A stretch of DNA of 64,000 nt, taken from assembly GCA_035440755.1 (NCBI GenBank), contig DAORND010000005.1, positions 19,414 through 83,413 on the forward strand, written 5' to 3'. The DNA is from Aquimonas sp002352135 (GTDB lineage Bacteria; Pseudomonadota; Gammaproteobacteria; Xanthomonadales; Xanthomonadaceae). Positions 16,230 through 25,203 of the stretch are shown here, in pieces. Position 1 is the stretch's first letter. The number at the start of each line of letters is the position of its first letter. The notes below the pieces were generated by a model. The model did not search any database, was not told the DNA's origin, and saw only the letters and a program-made list of their open reading frames with translations. Made by a program: the position numbers and the translations under genes.

Positions 16230-17149
16230 TCCAGCATTCCCGCCAGCGCGGCGACATGCGCAATACTGCATTCGCGCAAGGCCGCCAAGCTGTAACCGCC
16301 TTCCAGGACGGACACGATGCGACCTTCGCAACACGCGTCGGCGACTTTCATCAGTTCCTGCGTCAGCCAGATGAAGTCCTCGGTTTCCAGATTCAGTCCG
16401 GCCAGTGGGTCGAGATGGTGGGCATCGAAACCTGCCGAGATGAACAGCAATTGCGGCTTGAACTCGCGCAGCCGGGGCAGGGCGACATCGCGGTAGAGCT
16501 CCTGCAGGCGATCCCCTGCTGCGCCTTCAGCGATCGGAAGATTCAACAGGTTGTTGACTCCGGTTTCGTGCGCGTGCCCGGTGTGCGGATACAGCGGTGC
16601 CTGATGGCTGGAGACATACAGCACGCGCGGGTCGTTCTGGAAGATGTCCTGCGTGCCATTGCCGTGGTGAACATCGAAATCCACGATGGCGACGCGATCA
16701 AGGCCGTGCTTTTCCAGAGCATGTGCTGCACCGACGGCGACCGAGTTGAACAAACAGAAGCCCATTGCGGTATCTCGCGTGGCGTGATGTCCTGGCGGGC
16801 GAACGGCGCAGAAGGCCACGTTCGATTGCTTGCCGAGTACCGCGTCGACTGCAGCGACCACTGCACCCGCAGCATGGCGAGCGGCTTCGGGCGAGTCCGC
16901 ATTCATCGCGGTGTCGGCATCGATACGATCCTGATGCTCGATGGCTGCATCGACGATGCGCGACACCAGTTCGGGCGTATGCACCCGCAACAGATGATCG
17001 CGTTGAGCGCGTGGTGCTTCGCGCCAATCCAGGTCCAGATCGTCGAGTTCGTGCAAGGCTTGCAACACAGCAGCCAATCGTTGCGGTGACTCGGGATGTC
17101 CGGGACCCGCGCTATGGCGTATGCAGACGGGGTGGGTGAACAGAAGCAT
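16226..17149 (-). CDS. Histone-deacetylase-family (acetoin utilisation/acetylpolyamine type) protein
   Basis: This 307-residue zinc hydrolase removes acetyl or acyl groups from small amines or proteins. The active site is complete: RPPGHHATRDTAMGFC (tandem His), VAIVDFDVHHGNGT (zinc Asp and His) and SAGFDAHHLDPLAG (second zinc Asp). Such bacterial proteins are named after AcuC or acetylpolyamine amidohydrolase but the substrate is rarely known. Its ATG overlaps the cobalamin adenosyltransferase stop by one base and its own stop overlaps amgK, so it is in the same transcript. Confidence 0.92.
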   Translation of the reverse strand: MLLFTHPVCIRHSAGPGHPESPQRLAAVLQALHELDDLDLDWREAPRAQRDHLLRVHTPELVSRIVDAAIEHQDRIDADTAMNADSPEAARHAAGAVVAAVDAVLGKQSNVAFCAVRPPGHHATRDTAMGFCLFNSVAVGAAHALEKHGLDRVAIVDFDVHHGNGTQDIFQNDPRVLYVSSHQAPLYPHTGHAHETGVNNLLNLPIAEGAAGDRLQELYRDVALPRLREFKPQLLFISAGFDAHHLDPLAGLNLETEDFIWLTQELMKVADACCEGRIVSVLEGGYSLAALRECSIAHVAALAGMLD

Positions 17150-17703
17150 CAGGCATGCCTGCGGGTATGGTTCCAGAGGACTTCGCCCGCACCATCGGCG
17201 CGTGCCAAGACGCGCGCCATGACGAACAGCAGATCGGACAGGCGGTTGAGGTAGCGAATCGCTTGCGGACGCACAGCATCGTGGTGCGACAGCGTGACCA
17301 GCTCACGCTCTGCTCTTCGGCAAACCGTGCGTGCGACATGGCAGTGTGCGGCGGAGGCGCTGCCGCCCGGCAGGATGAAATCCTTCAACGCAGGCAGGTC
17401 TCCGTTCAGTGCATCCAGGACGTGCTCCAGGCCGTCGACATCGGTATCGAGGATGGCGGCGTGTCCGGGGATACACAACTCACCGCCGAGATCGAACAAC
17501 TGATGTTGGATCTTGACCAGCGCGACCTGCACCGCATCGGGCAAGGCATGCGCCAAAACGACGCCAATCTGCGAGTTCAGTTCGTCCACGGTGCCGTAGG
17601 CGGTGACCCGCGCCGAGTCTTTGGAGACACGACTGCCGTCGCCCAAGCCGGTGCTGCCATCATCACCGGTACGCGTATAGATGCGCGTGAGTCGATTGCC
17701 CAT
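17149..17703 (-). CDS. Cob(I)yrinic acid a,c-diamide adenosyltransferase, PduO type
   Basis: This enzyme transfers the adenosyl group of ATP to cob(I)alamin, giving adenosylcobalamin. The 184-residue protein begins MGNRLTRIYTRTGDDGSTGL, the PduO-type ATP-binding start, and has GTVDELNSQIG and the C-terminal CRRAERELVTL ... AIRYLNRLSDLLFVMAR helices typical of the trimeric family. I chose the ATG at 17701-17703; a 23-residue extension upstream is probably spurious. No cobalamin synthesis genes are present, so it acts on salvaged corrinoid. It lies ten bases after the DUF6580 gene. Confidence 0.94.
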   Translation of the reverse strand: MGNRLTRIYTRTGDDGSTGLGDGSRVSKDSARVTAYGTVDELNSQIGVVLAHALPDAVQVALVKIQHQLFDLGGELCIPGHAAILDTDVDGLEHVLDALNGDLPALKDFILPGGSASAAHCHVARTVCRRAERELVTLSHHDAVRPQAIRYLNRLSDLLFVMARVLARADGAGEVLWNHTRRHA

Positions 17704-17713
17704 GCGCGAAGAC

Positions 17714-18262
17714 TCAGGCGGTCTGCGTTTGGCGCAGGGCGGGAACCTGTCGCTGCAGCCACTCAAAGCCACCGAACAACAGCAGCGACCATACCGCCGT
17801 GCCGATCAACTGCGACTTCAGGAAGGGCAGCGCCGCCACGTAGCATTCGGTCAAGCCGATTTGGCAGGCAGGGTGGCTGATCAGCGGATCGGCAAACCAC
17901 CACACAGCGAAATTGGTGACAACGAAAAACAGCAGCACACTGCCGAGTCCAGCGACGCTGACGCTGAGCAGGCCGATCCGACCGCGCAGCACTGTTCCGA
18001 TGAGAACCGACAGGGCGATGCAGGCATACACCACCGGCATCAGGTTGTAGAAACCCAGCCACAGATCGCTCAGCAGAAGCGCACCAAGCGGAATCAGAAA
18101 AGCGGCCCAGCGCTGGCTGAAATAGGCACCGCCAAACAGCGCCACCGCTTCGACGGGGGTGAAATTCCATGCATGTGGCAGCAGGCGCGCCAGAGCAGCG
18201 GCAAGCACGAAGCCGACCAGGACAGCGATTTGGGGAGAAAAGGCGCGAACGGGGGTATTCAT
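17714..18262 (-). CDS. DUF6580 family integral membrane protein, ECF S-component-like
   Basis: The 182-residue protein has about five membrane helices and the family pattern LARLLPHAWNFTPVEAVALF near 25-44 followed by GGAYFSQRWAAFLIPLGALL, which recalls substrate-binding S components of ECF vitamin transporters. No known ligand is assigned to DUF6580. Two cysteines (ACQIGLTEC) lie in the loop before the last helix. It is the first gene of a packed minus-strand cluster, ten bases before the cobalamin adenosyltransferase gene, which makes a corrinoid-uptake role reasonable. Start ATG at 18260-18262 is taken because MNTPVRAF precedes the first helix directly. Confidence 0.8.
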   Translation of the reverse strand: MNTPVRAFSPQIAVLVGFVLAAALARLLPHAWNFTPVEAVALFGGAYFSQRWAAFLIPLGALLLSDLWLGFYNLMPVVYACIALSVLIGTVLRGRIGLLSVSVAGLGSVLLFFVVTNFAVWWFADPLISHPACQIGLTECYVAALPFLKSQLIGTAVWSLLLFGGFEWLQRQVPALRQTQTA

Positions 18263-18356
18263 CAGAAAGTCACTCACATCTGCTCGCCATCGACAGGCGA
18301 TCTTCCCGGTAGCATAGCCGATCACTTCAGCAGAATTGGTATGCAGGATCGGACCG

Positions 18357-19586
18357 ATGCAGGAACCGGAGTTGGCGCGATTCGATGTCGTCATTGTGGG
18401 TGGTGGTCTGGTGGGCAGCAGTCTGGCGATTGCCCTGAGCGGTTCCGGTTGGTCGGTTTGTCTGATCGAGCAACAAGCGCCCAGCCTTGCACCGCCCGGC
18501 TTCGATGAGCGCAATCTCGCCTTGTCGCGCGGCAGCCTGTTGGCGCTGCAGCGCCTGCAGGTGCTTCCACATCTGAGCACCCCGGCCGAGCCGATTCGGC
18601 GTATCGATGTGAGTCGTGCGGGCGATTTCGGTCGCGTCCAACTGCGCGCCGAAGAGCATCCGGTCGATCAGTTCGGTGCAGTAGTCGTCGCGCGGGAACT
18701 GGGAGAGGCGCTGCGACGGCGCTTGCAGGCATGCAGCGACATCACGCTCAGGTCGCCAGCGCAGGTCATATCGGCACAGCGTGAAACGCAGTCGATCCGC
18801 GTGCAGGTGCAAGGTCAGCAGCAGTCCTGCACTATCCAGGCCCGCTTGCTGCTGGCGGCGGATGGCAGTGATTCGCCGTTGCGTCAGGCGATGGGAATTG
18901 CCGAAACCACCCATGACTACCACCAGCATCTATTCGTCAGTGTGTTGCAGGCAGCGCGAGCACATCAACAATGTGCGTGGGAGCGTTTCACTGAACACGG
19001 ACCGGTTGCCTTGTTGCCGATGGCGCAGGGGCGCTACGGCAGCGTGATGACGGTACCTCGCAATGGTGTGGAAGCGATAGCTGCACTCTCGGATCAAGAC
19101 TATCTTGCGTGCTTCCAGCAACGTTTCGGTTGGCGCGCAGGTCGTTTTCTACGCGCAGGCAAGCGTTCGGCGTACCCGATGCGAATGCGCGTCGCCGAGC
19201 GCCTCACTGCCGCGCGGTTCGCCCTGTTGGGCAATGCCGCGCAGACCTTGCATCCCATCGGTGCGCAAGGTTTCAACCTTGGATTGCGCGATGCTTTGTG
19301 GATGGCGCAGTTGTTGTCTGACCAGCGCGCGGGTGACGTCGAGGCCGATCCTGGCGACGCGGGACTGTTGCAGCGCTACGCCGCCGCGCGAGCACAGGAT
19401 CGACAGCGCACCCTGGATTTCAGCGATGGCATGGCGCGACTGTTCGTGCGTCAGGCATGGCCAGTGCGTTTATTGCGTTCCGCAGGGCTGAGCCTGCTCG
19501 GGCTATCCAGCGAGGCGAAGCGACACTTGGCGACGCAGGCCATGGGGCTGGCGGGCCCACTTCCCGCGATTCTTCAGGAGCAGTGA
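18357..19586 (+). CDS. ubiH: 2-octaprenyl-6-methoxyphenol hydroxylase-type FAD monooxygenase
   Basis: This flavin hydroxylase adds one ring hydroxyl in ubiquinone biosynthesis at the inner membrane surface. The 409-residue protein shows the FAD-binding DVVIVGGGLVGSSLA at about 11-25, the middle DG motif AADGSDSPLRQ, and GNAAQTLHPIGAQGFNLG, the form of the second FAD motif typical of UbiH. The ATG at 18357 has an AGGA nine bases upstream; an in-frame TTG at 18336 is less likely. The second hydroxylase gene follows after one base. Confidence 0.9.
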   Translation: MQEPELARFDVVIVGGGLVGSSLAIALSGSGWSVCLIEQQAPSLAPPGFDERNLALSRGSLLALQRLQVLPHLSTPAEPIRRIDVSRAGDFGRVQLRAEEHPVDQFGAVVVARELGEALRRRLQACSDITLRSPAQVISAQRETQSIRVQVQGQQQSCTIQARLLLAADGSDSPLRQAMGIAETTHDYHQHLFVSVLQAARAHQQCAWERFTEHGPVALLPMAQGRYGSVMTVPRNGVEAIAALSDQDYLACFQQRFGWRAGRFLRAGKRSAYPMRMRVAERLTAARFALLGNAAQTLHPIGAQGFNLGLRDALWMAQLLSDQRAGDVEADPGDAGLLQRYAAARAQDRQRTLDFSDGMARLFVRQAWPVRLLRSAGLSLLGLSSEAKRHLATQAMGLAGPLPAILQEQ

Positions 19587-19587
19587 G

Positions 19588-20829
19588 ATGAGCCGACGGG
19601 TGCGATCCGGCGTCACGGATGTGGTCGTGGTGGGGGGCGGCATCGTGGGTGCTGCCGCAGCGCTCGGTATGGCGCAGCAAGGGCTGTCCGTGAAATTGGT
19701 GGAACCGCGTCGTCCGCCGCCATGGGATGCGACGAGTGCGCCCGATTTGCGCGTCTACGCAATTTCTCCCGCGTCACAATCGTTGTTCGAGCAACTGGGC
19801 GTCTGGTCGGCGATCCAGTCTCGTCGCGCGCAAGCCTATCGGCACATGGAAGTCTGGGATGCCGTGGCGGGTCGGCCGATGCGTTTGTCGGCGCAGGAGG
19901 ACGGTCGCGAAGTGCTCGGGCATATCGTCGAAAGCCGCCTGATACTCGATGCGCTCTGGGCGGCATTGGAAGGCTCGGATGTCCGCCAGCGCCTGGGTGC
20001 CAGCGCGGTCGCGCTGTCTGTCGACAGCGATTCCTTGCTCAGGCGGCTGCAGTTGAGTGACGGCGAGACGATCACCACGCGCCTGGTGGTTTCGGCGGAA
20101 GGGGCAAACTCGCCGCTTCGCCGCGCGCAAGGTATCGCGACGCAAGGCCGCGACTATGCACAGCAAGGCGTGGTGTGTTTTGTCGAGACCGAATCGGATC
20201 ATGCCGACACCGCCTGGCAACGATTCCTGCCGACCGGTCCCTTGGCGTTTCTGCCTTTTGGCGAGCGGCGCTGTTCCATCGTCTGGACCTTGCCGACGCC
20301 CGAAGCGACGCGCGTTTGCCGGTTGCCGCCGGCGGCGTTCGAGTCCGAACTGGAGCGCGCCTTTGATACGCGTCTCGGACGAATTCGATTGTGCTCCGAG
20401 CGGGTTGGATTTCCGCTGCGCATGCAGTTGGCGGAGCGCATGGTGGAGGGACCGCTGGTCTTGATGGGTGACGCAGCGCATGCAGTGCATCCCTTGGCTG
20501 GTCAGGGTGTGAATCTGGGACTGGCGGATGTCAGCGAATGGCTGGCCTGCGTGGCGGCCGCGCGTACCCAGCAGCTTGCGGTGCCGGGTTCACGCGGTTT
20601 GGCGCGCTACGCCCGACGGCGGCGCAGTGACAGTTGGTGGGCGGCACAAACGTTTGACGCCATCGAGCGGATCTACTCCGCACCGCAGCTCTTCCCGTCG
20701 CTGCTGCGTGGGCACGCGTTCTCACTGGTTTCGGCTTCGGCTTGGTTGCGTCGACAAGTGATCGGCCACGCGTCGGGTCAGTTTCCGCGCGTCAAAAATC
20801 CGAGCCACGGCATGACGTGCACGCTGTGA
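19588..20829 (+). CDS. UbiF/UbiI-like FAD-dependent ubiquinone hydroxylase
   Basis: This is a second member of the UbiH/UbiF/Coq6 family (413 residues), expected to hydroxylate another ring position. It has VVVVGGGIVGAAAALG near 12-27, VSAEGANSPLRRAQGI for the DG motif, and GDAAHAVHPLAGQGVNLGL, the GD form shared by UbiF and UbiI. Which carbon it acts on cannot be told from sequence, so no symbol is given. It starts one base after the ubiH stop and both are surely one transcript. Nothing follows on the same strand for 165 bases. Confidence 0.88.
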   Translation: MSRRVRSGVTDVVVVGGGIVGAAAALGMAQQGLSVKLVEPRRPPPWDATSAPDLRVYAISPASQSLFEQLGVWSAIQSRRAQAYRHMEVWDAVAGRPMRLSAQEDGREVLGHIVESRLILDALWAALEGSDVRQRLGASAVALSVDSDSLLRRLQLSDGETITTRLVVSAEGANSPLRRAQGIATQGRDYAQQGVVCFVETESDHADTAWQRFLPTGPLAFLPFGERRCSIVWTLPTPEATRVCRLPPAAFESELERAFDTRLGRIRLCSERVGFPLRMQLAERMVEGPLVLMGDAAHAVHPLAGQGVNLGLADVSEWLACVAAARTQQLAVPGSRGLARYARRRRSDSWWAAQTFDAIERIYSAPQLFPSLLRGHAFSLVSASAWLRRQVIGHASGQFPRVKNPSHGMTCTL

Positions 20830-20994
20830 GCCAGCGCACAACACCCATGTGAGCGCGTTCAGAATCTGGCGCAGGAGTTGCAAGCGATTGCTTGTGCTCC
20901 TTGGTTGCCCCGCTGCAGGCCAATCATTGCGTTGCGGAAGGCACGTCTCGGGAGTCCCGCGCCCATTTCTCACGTCCTTTGGGGGGAACGAACT

Positions 20995-21069
20995 GTGCTT
21001 ATTCGCCGTTTTTCCGATGCATCAATCGCCAACAAATAGGCGTTTGTCGGCATTCTGTCGCTGCTGGCC
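20995..21069 (+). other. Probable true 5' end of the chemoreceptor gene, interrupted by an in-frame TAG
   Basis: Upstream of the open part of the chemoreceptor, the same frame begins with GTG at 20995, preceded by GGGGGGAAC, and reads MLIRRFSDASIANK, then TAG at 21037-21039, then AFVGILSLLAV joining directly to the annotated frame. This restores a basic start and a complete first membrane helix, exactly what a chemoreceptor needs. A C-to-T change from CAG (Gln) is the simplest explanation. Base-calling error, a real null mutation, or read-through remain possible. Confidence 0.75.
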
Positions 21070-23967
21070 GTGATCATTCCGTCCTGGTCCGTCATTGATT
21101 TGCTGCGTGCGCAGGTGCACGTGTCTGACCACGAGTTGCGGGCAGTCCCCGTGCTGCGGGCAGCGCTGCATTTGATCGAGTCCAGTCAGACCTGGCGAGG
21201 GATCAGTGCACGGGTCAGTGCTGGCGATGCGTCTATCGCCACCGATCAGCAGCGCGCAGAGCAGGAGGTTGAACAGCGGTTGGCAGAGCTGCGCAGCGCA
21301 GCGATTGGCGCGGAGTTGGTTGGTGCCGTGCAATCTGCCGATGCATTGGCGGCGGCCCTGGCTCATTTGCGTGGACTGCATACGGGTAGCAGCGCTGACG
21401 TCTTCGCCGCGCACTCGCAGTTTATCGAAGCGCAGCTGCAGTCTCTGGATGCCCTGCGTGACGAGTCGGCCTACGTCTACACGCCCTACGCGGAAAGCTA
21501 CCATTTGATGAACGCGGTACTGGTTGAAGGCGTGCAAGTGACCGAGCCGCTTGGCGTGGCGCGTGGTCGTGGTGCCGCTTGGTTGGGTGATACATCAGCC
21601 GCCAGACCTGCTATCGAGCCTTCCCTTGCACTCAAGAATGCTGCCTGGCAGCGCTTGGAGCGAGAGTTGAGCAAGGCCGTGGGCGATAACCCAAGCACAG
21701 CTAGCGCCATGGGTCCCAGCTTGCAGGCCGCGGCGAGCGCGGCGTCAGCGGTCGAGGTGTTGGCAGATCGATGGGTTGCCGGCGATCTGCAGACGGTCAC
21801 GCCATCGATCTGGTTTACGACCTTCAGCACAGCGATACAGGCACAGAACGCGCTCATTGACGTGGGTTTGGCGCAACTGCAGGCGCTTTCGGAGCAGCAG
21901 CGCCATGCCGCGTCAGTTCGCATGTGGTCCACCGTGGGGATTGCCGCGATCATGGTCCTGATGATTGGCGGTTTGCTGTGGCGGCGCGGTCGGCAAATCG
22001 TCGTAGCCATGCGTTTTTCAGCCCAGTTGGCATCGCGCATCGCCGACGGACGGTTGGATAATGCGGTCCGCGTTGAACGCCAGGACGAGAGTGGGCAACT
22101 GCTGATGGCCTTGCGGCGCATGCAGGAAAAATTGCGCGACACACTGGATCGCGAGCGGGAGGTGGCGGCAGAAAATGCGCGGGTTCGCTCGGCGCTGGAT
22201 GCGGCATCCATCGGCATGATGATTGCCGATGCCGACGCAAAGATCGTCTATATGAACCCTTCGGTGGATCGCATTCTGAGAAATGCCGAGGGAGAGATTC
22301 GCCAGCGACTGAAGGGTTTTTCTGCTGACCGGGTGCTGGGTCAGCCGTTTGATGTCTTCCATGCGGACGCACAACACAACCGGCGTCTCGTACTAGGGCT
22401 CGAACGTCCACATCGCGCGTCGATCCAGGTGGGCAAAGCGCACTTCGCGTTGACGGCCAGTCCCATGTTTGATCCCGCAGGAGGGCGAATCGGTACGGCG
22501 CTGGAGTGGGCGGACAAGACCTCCGATGTGGAAATCCAGTTCCAGCTCGGCCGTGTCGTGCAAGCCGCTGCAGCTGGCGATTTGGGTGTGCGCATGCCGA
22601 TACCTGACGATGATCCGCGCATGGCAGAGATCTCGCGAGGCATCAACTCGTTGTTGGGTACTGTCGCGACGGCGGTGGGCGAAGTCCAGGATGTAATGAG
22701 TGCGCTCGCTGACGGCGATCTGTATGCGCGTTCGCATGCCAAGTTGGCCGGGTCCTTTGCGCAGTTGCGCGATGACGTCAATCGTACGTCGGAGTACCTC
22801 TCGGCAGCCGTTGGCAATATCCAGCAGGCGGTTGAGTCGATTGACAGCGCGGCGGCGGAAATCGCCAGCGGCAATGCGGATCTGTCTGATCGCACTGAAC
22901 AGCAGGCGGCCAATCTGGAAGAGGTCGCCGCGGCAATGGAAGAACTGACCTCGACGGTCCGTGTGACATCCGACAACGCCAATCAGGCCAGTCGATTGTC
23001 CACCGATGCGGCGCAACGGGCGCGCGATGGTGGTATGGCGGTCAAGGCGATGATCGGCACCATGAGCGAGATCGAGCAATCCTCACGCAAGGTTGCCGAC
23101 ATCATCAGCACGATCGACGGCATCGCGTTCCAGACGAACATTCTGGCCCTCAATGCGGCCGTGGAAGCGGCGCGTGCGGGTGATCAGGGACGGGGCTTTG
23201 CGGTGGTCGCGGGGGAAGTGCGAGCGCTGGCGCAACGTTCCGCGCAGGCAGCGAAGGAAATCTCGCAACTGATCCACGAGTCGGTGGAAAAAGTCAGCGA
23301 AGGAAGTCGTCAGGTCAGTCATGTCGGCAGCGCGATTGACGCCATGGTGGAGTCCTCGGTACAGGTCGCCGCCATCGTCGGTGAAATCTCTGCAGCCACG
23401 CAGGAACAGACCTCAGGCATCGAACAGGTCAATCACACCGTCACCGAAATGGATCAGGTGACGCAGCAGAATGCGGCACTGGTGGAGGAAGTCTCCGCCG
23501 CCTCCCACTCGATGGAGGATCAAGCCAGAACGCTGGCGAAGGTCGTTGCGCAATTCCGTTTGGCCTCCAGTGATGACGCAGCGCGTGAGGCCGCACTGGG
23601 TATCAATTTCGAAGCGATGGTCAATGGTCATCAGGCTTGGAAACAGCGTCTCTTCGACTTCATGGGCGGGCATGGCGAGGCGGTCGACGCCAGTGTGGCT
23701 TCCAGGGACGACGCCTGTGCACTCGGCAAATGGATTTATGGCGAGGGAAAGAAAAAACTGGGTCACCTGAATGAGTTCGAGGTGCTTCGCAAACACCATG
23801 CGAGCTTCCATACGTGCGCAGGTGAGGTGGCTGGCTGCGTGCATTCACGCGACATGAAACAAGCTGAAACCACGCTGGTCGGGCCGTTTGTCGAACACAC
23901 CACGCGCACGGTGAGTGCGCTGCGGAGCCTGAAGCGCGCGGCACTGCGGGATGTCAACTTGCGCTAG
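21070..23967 (+). CDS. Methyl-accepting chemotaxis protein with PAS and CZB domains
   Basis: The open frame is 965 residues. It has a periplasmic helical sensor region (about 15-285), a membrane helix (288-304), a HAMP linker, a PAS domain (about 375-475, with GMMIADADAKIVYMNPSVD), a second HAMP-like stretch, and the cytoplasmic signalling hairpin (about 680-730, with AFQTNILALNAAVEAARAG). The C-terminal CZB zinc-binding domain shows His854, Cys883 (DDACALGKWIYG) and His910/914. It should signal to CheA/CheW. With GTG 21070 as start, the first membrane helix is truncated and no ribosome site is visible; the likely original start is 20995, cut by TAG at 21037. No other chemotaxis genes are adjacent. 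Confidence 0.88.
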   Translation: MIIPSWSVIDLLRAQVHVSDHELRAVPVLRAALHLIESSQTWRGISARVSAGDASIATDQQRAEQEVEQRLAELRSAAIGAELVGAVQSADALAAALAHLRGLHTGSSADVFAAHSQFIEAQLQSLDALRDESAYVYTPYAESYHLMNAVLVEGVQVTEPLGVARGRGAAWLGDTSAARPAIEPSLALKNAAWQRLERELSKAVGDNPSTASAMGPSLQAAASAASAVEVLADRWVAGDLQTVTPSIWFTTFSTAIQAQNALIDVGLAQLQALSEQQRHAASVRMWSTVGIAAIMVLMIGGLLWRRGRQIVVAMRFSAQLASRIADGRLDNAVRVERQDESGQLLMALRRMQEKLRDTLDREREVAAENARVRSALDAASIGMMIADADAKIVYMNPSVDRILRNAEGEIRQRLKGFSADRVLGQPFDVFHADAQHNRRLVLGLERPHRASIQVGKAHFALTASPMFDPAGGRIGTALEWADKTSDVEIQFQLGRVVQAAAAGDLGVRMPIPDDDPRMAEISRGINSLLGTVATAVGEVQDVMSALADGDLYARSHAKLAGSFAQLRDDVNRTSEYLSAAVGNIQQAVESIDSAAAEIASGNADLSDRTEQQAANLEEVAAAMEELTSTVRVTSDNANQASRLSTDAAQRARDGGMAVKAMIGTMSEIEQSSRKVADIISTIDGIAFQTNILALNAAVEAARAGDQGRGFAVVAGEVRALAQRSAQAAKEISQLIHESVEKVSEGSRQVSHVGSAIDAMVESSVQVAAIVGEISAATQEQTSGIEQVNHTVTEMDQVTQQNAALVEEVSAASHSMEDQARTLAKVVAQFRLASSDDAAREAALGINFEAMVNGHQAWKQRLFDFMGGHGEAVDASVASRDDACALGKWIYGEGKKKLGHLNEFEVLRKHHASFHTCAGEVAGCVHSRDMKQAETTLVGPFVEHTTRTVSALRSLKRAALRDVNLR

Positions 23968-24003
23968 GTTCGGGAAGCTTGGCCTGGATTCGATCCCGGC
24001 GGG

Positions 24004-25203
24004 TCAGGTCAGCCTGGCTCGCCGTGATGCGAACGTCACCATCAGCAGTATGGGCAGCACAATGCCGATCCAAGCCGCTTGGGACTGAGGGTAATTGCGC
24101 AACTGCAGCAAGAGCCATCCGACTGCCACGCTCATCCACCACACATTGGAGCTCAAACTGGTCAGCTTGTCGCGAGCCGGGTGAATGCCGCGGCGCACGG
24201 CGAGCCAGGCGCAGCCGCCAAGCAGCATGGCCAGCAGGGGATTGAACAACAGCAGATTGGCGTTTTGCCATGCGGCGACATGGTCGGTCAGCAGCCACAG
24301 CGCCAACAGTCCGAAACCCGTCAGGCCAAGAGTGCTGGCGAAGCTGAGCAAGGCGAGCAATGCAACGCGTGGCGTGGAACGCAGTGGAAGCTGCATCAGC
24401 GCCGCCAGCAGAATGCCAACCCCAAGGCTTGTCCAAACTTGCGAAGGTGGCTCGTCCGCAGCGGTCGTGGGGCCATCGGCAATCAATGTTTCGACGCGTT
24501 GGACCAGTGGTTGTCCGTCTGCTGTGACGGACTCACGCAGGGCTTCCGCCAGTCGCTGCGGGATGAAGCTCTGTTGCCACACCGTGAGCGGCTTGTCCGC
24601 CATCGGTCCCAAGCCCAGATCCATTCCCCACAGCAGCCAAGGCAGTTCGCTGGCATGGCGCAAGGCCTCGAAGCGATACGTCAAACCCTGTGAACGCGAG
24701 CGCAGTTGCGTATGCAGTTGACCCCGCAGCGCGCTATCCAGCGCATCCCGAACCTTGGTGGAGCAGTTGGCGGTGAAGTAGTCGTAGCGATACTCGGCGT
24801 TTTCGGGCTTCACGTGCTCGCGCAAGTGCGCAATCAGGCGATCAGTCTGGGTTGCATTCAGATTCAACCACTGCACCGTGACGCCGCGTTGTTCGCTGGC
24901 GTAGCTCGACAAATCGCGCGACAGCGGCAGCGCGACCGCCAGATAGCGCATGTCGCCACGCAAGAAACGGCTGAGGAAACCCGGCTGTTCGAAGTCGAAA
25001 TAGCCGAAGTTGTAAGACAGAGGCTCCGAGCCGTCCTGCAGGTCGACCAGCAGGGCATTGTGGCCGAAGCGTGCCCAGTACTCGGCACCTGGCTGCATGG
25101 TCATCACGCCGACGCGCGGCGTGGCAGACGCGTTCTGTACGCAGAACAGAACGCAGAAAACCAACGCAGCCCGCAGCCAGTGCTGTCGACAGGGCTCAGC
25201 CAT
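24004..25203 (-). CDS. DUF4105 (Lnb N-terminal periplasmic domain) membrane protein
   Basis: The 399-residue protein has a signal or first membrane helix (about 8-28), a periplasmic DUF4105 domain with EYWARFGHNALLV and LSYNFGYFDFEQPGFLSRF (conserved His) and YDYFTANCSTKVRDAL (conserved Cys, the likely nucleophile), then about five membrane helices after residue 255. DUF4105 is now named for Lnb, a lipoprotein N-acyltransferase described in Bacteroides. The gene starts inside the end of corC, the place where many proteobacteria carry lnt. A role in lipoprotein acylation is inferred from these two facts. Start: ATG at 25201-25203. Confidence 0.82.
   Translation of the reverse strand: MAEPCRQHWLRAALVFCVLFCVQNASATPRVGVMTMQPGAEYWARFGHNALLVDLQDGSEPLSYNFGYFDFEQPGFLSRFLRGDMRYLAVALPLSRDLSSYASEQRGVTVQWLNLNATQTDRLIAHLREHVKPENAEYRYDYFTANCSTKVRDALDSALRGQLHTQLRSRSQGLTYRFEALRHASELPWLLWGMDLGLGPMADKPLTVWQQSFIPQRLAEALRESVTADGQPLVQRVETLIADGPTTAADEPPSQVWTSLGVGILLAALMQLPLRSTPRVALLALLSFASTLGLTGFGLLALWLLTDHVAAWQNANLLLFNPLLAMLLGGCAWLAVRRGIHPARDKLTSLSSNVWWMSVAVGWLLLQLRNYPQSQAAWIGIVLPILLMVTFASRRARLT

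Noticed and set aside
18263..18356. Cobalamin riboswitch before the DUF6580 gene
   Set aside because: The leader is far too short for a B12 riboswitch and has no B12 box; only a five-base hairpin is visible.
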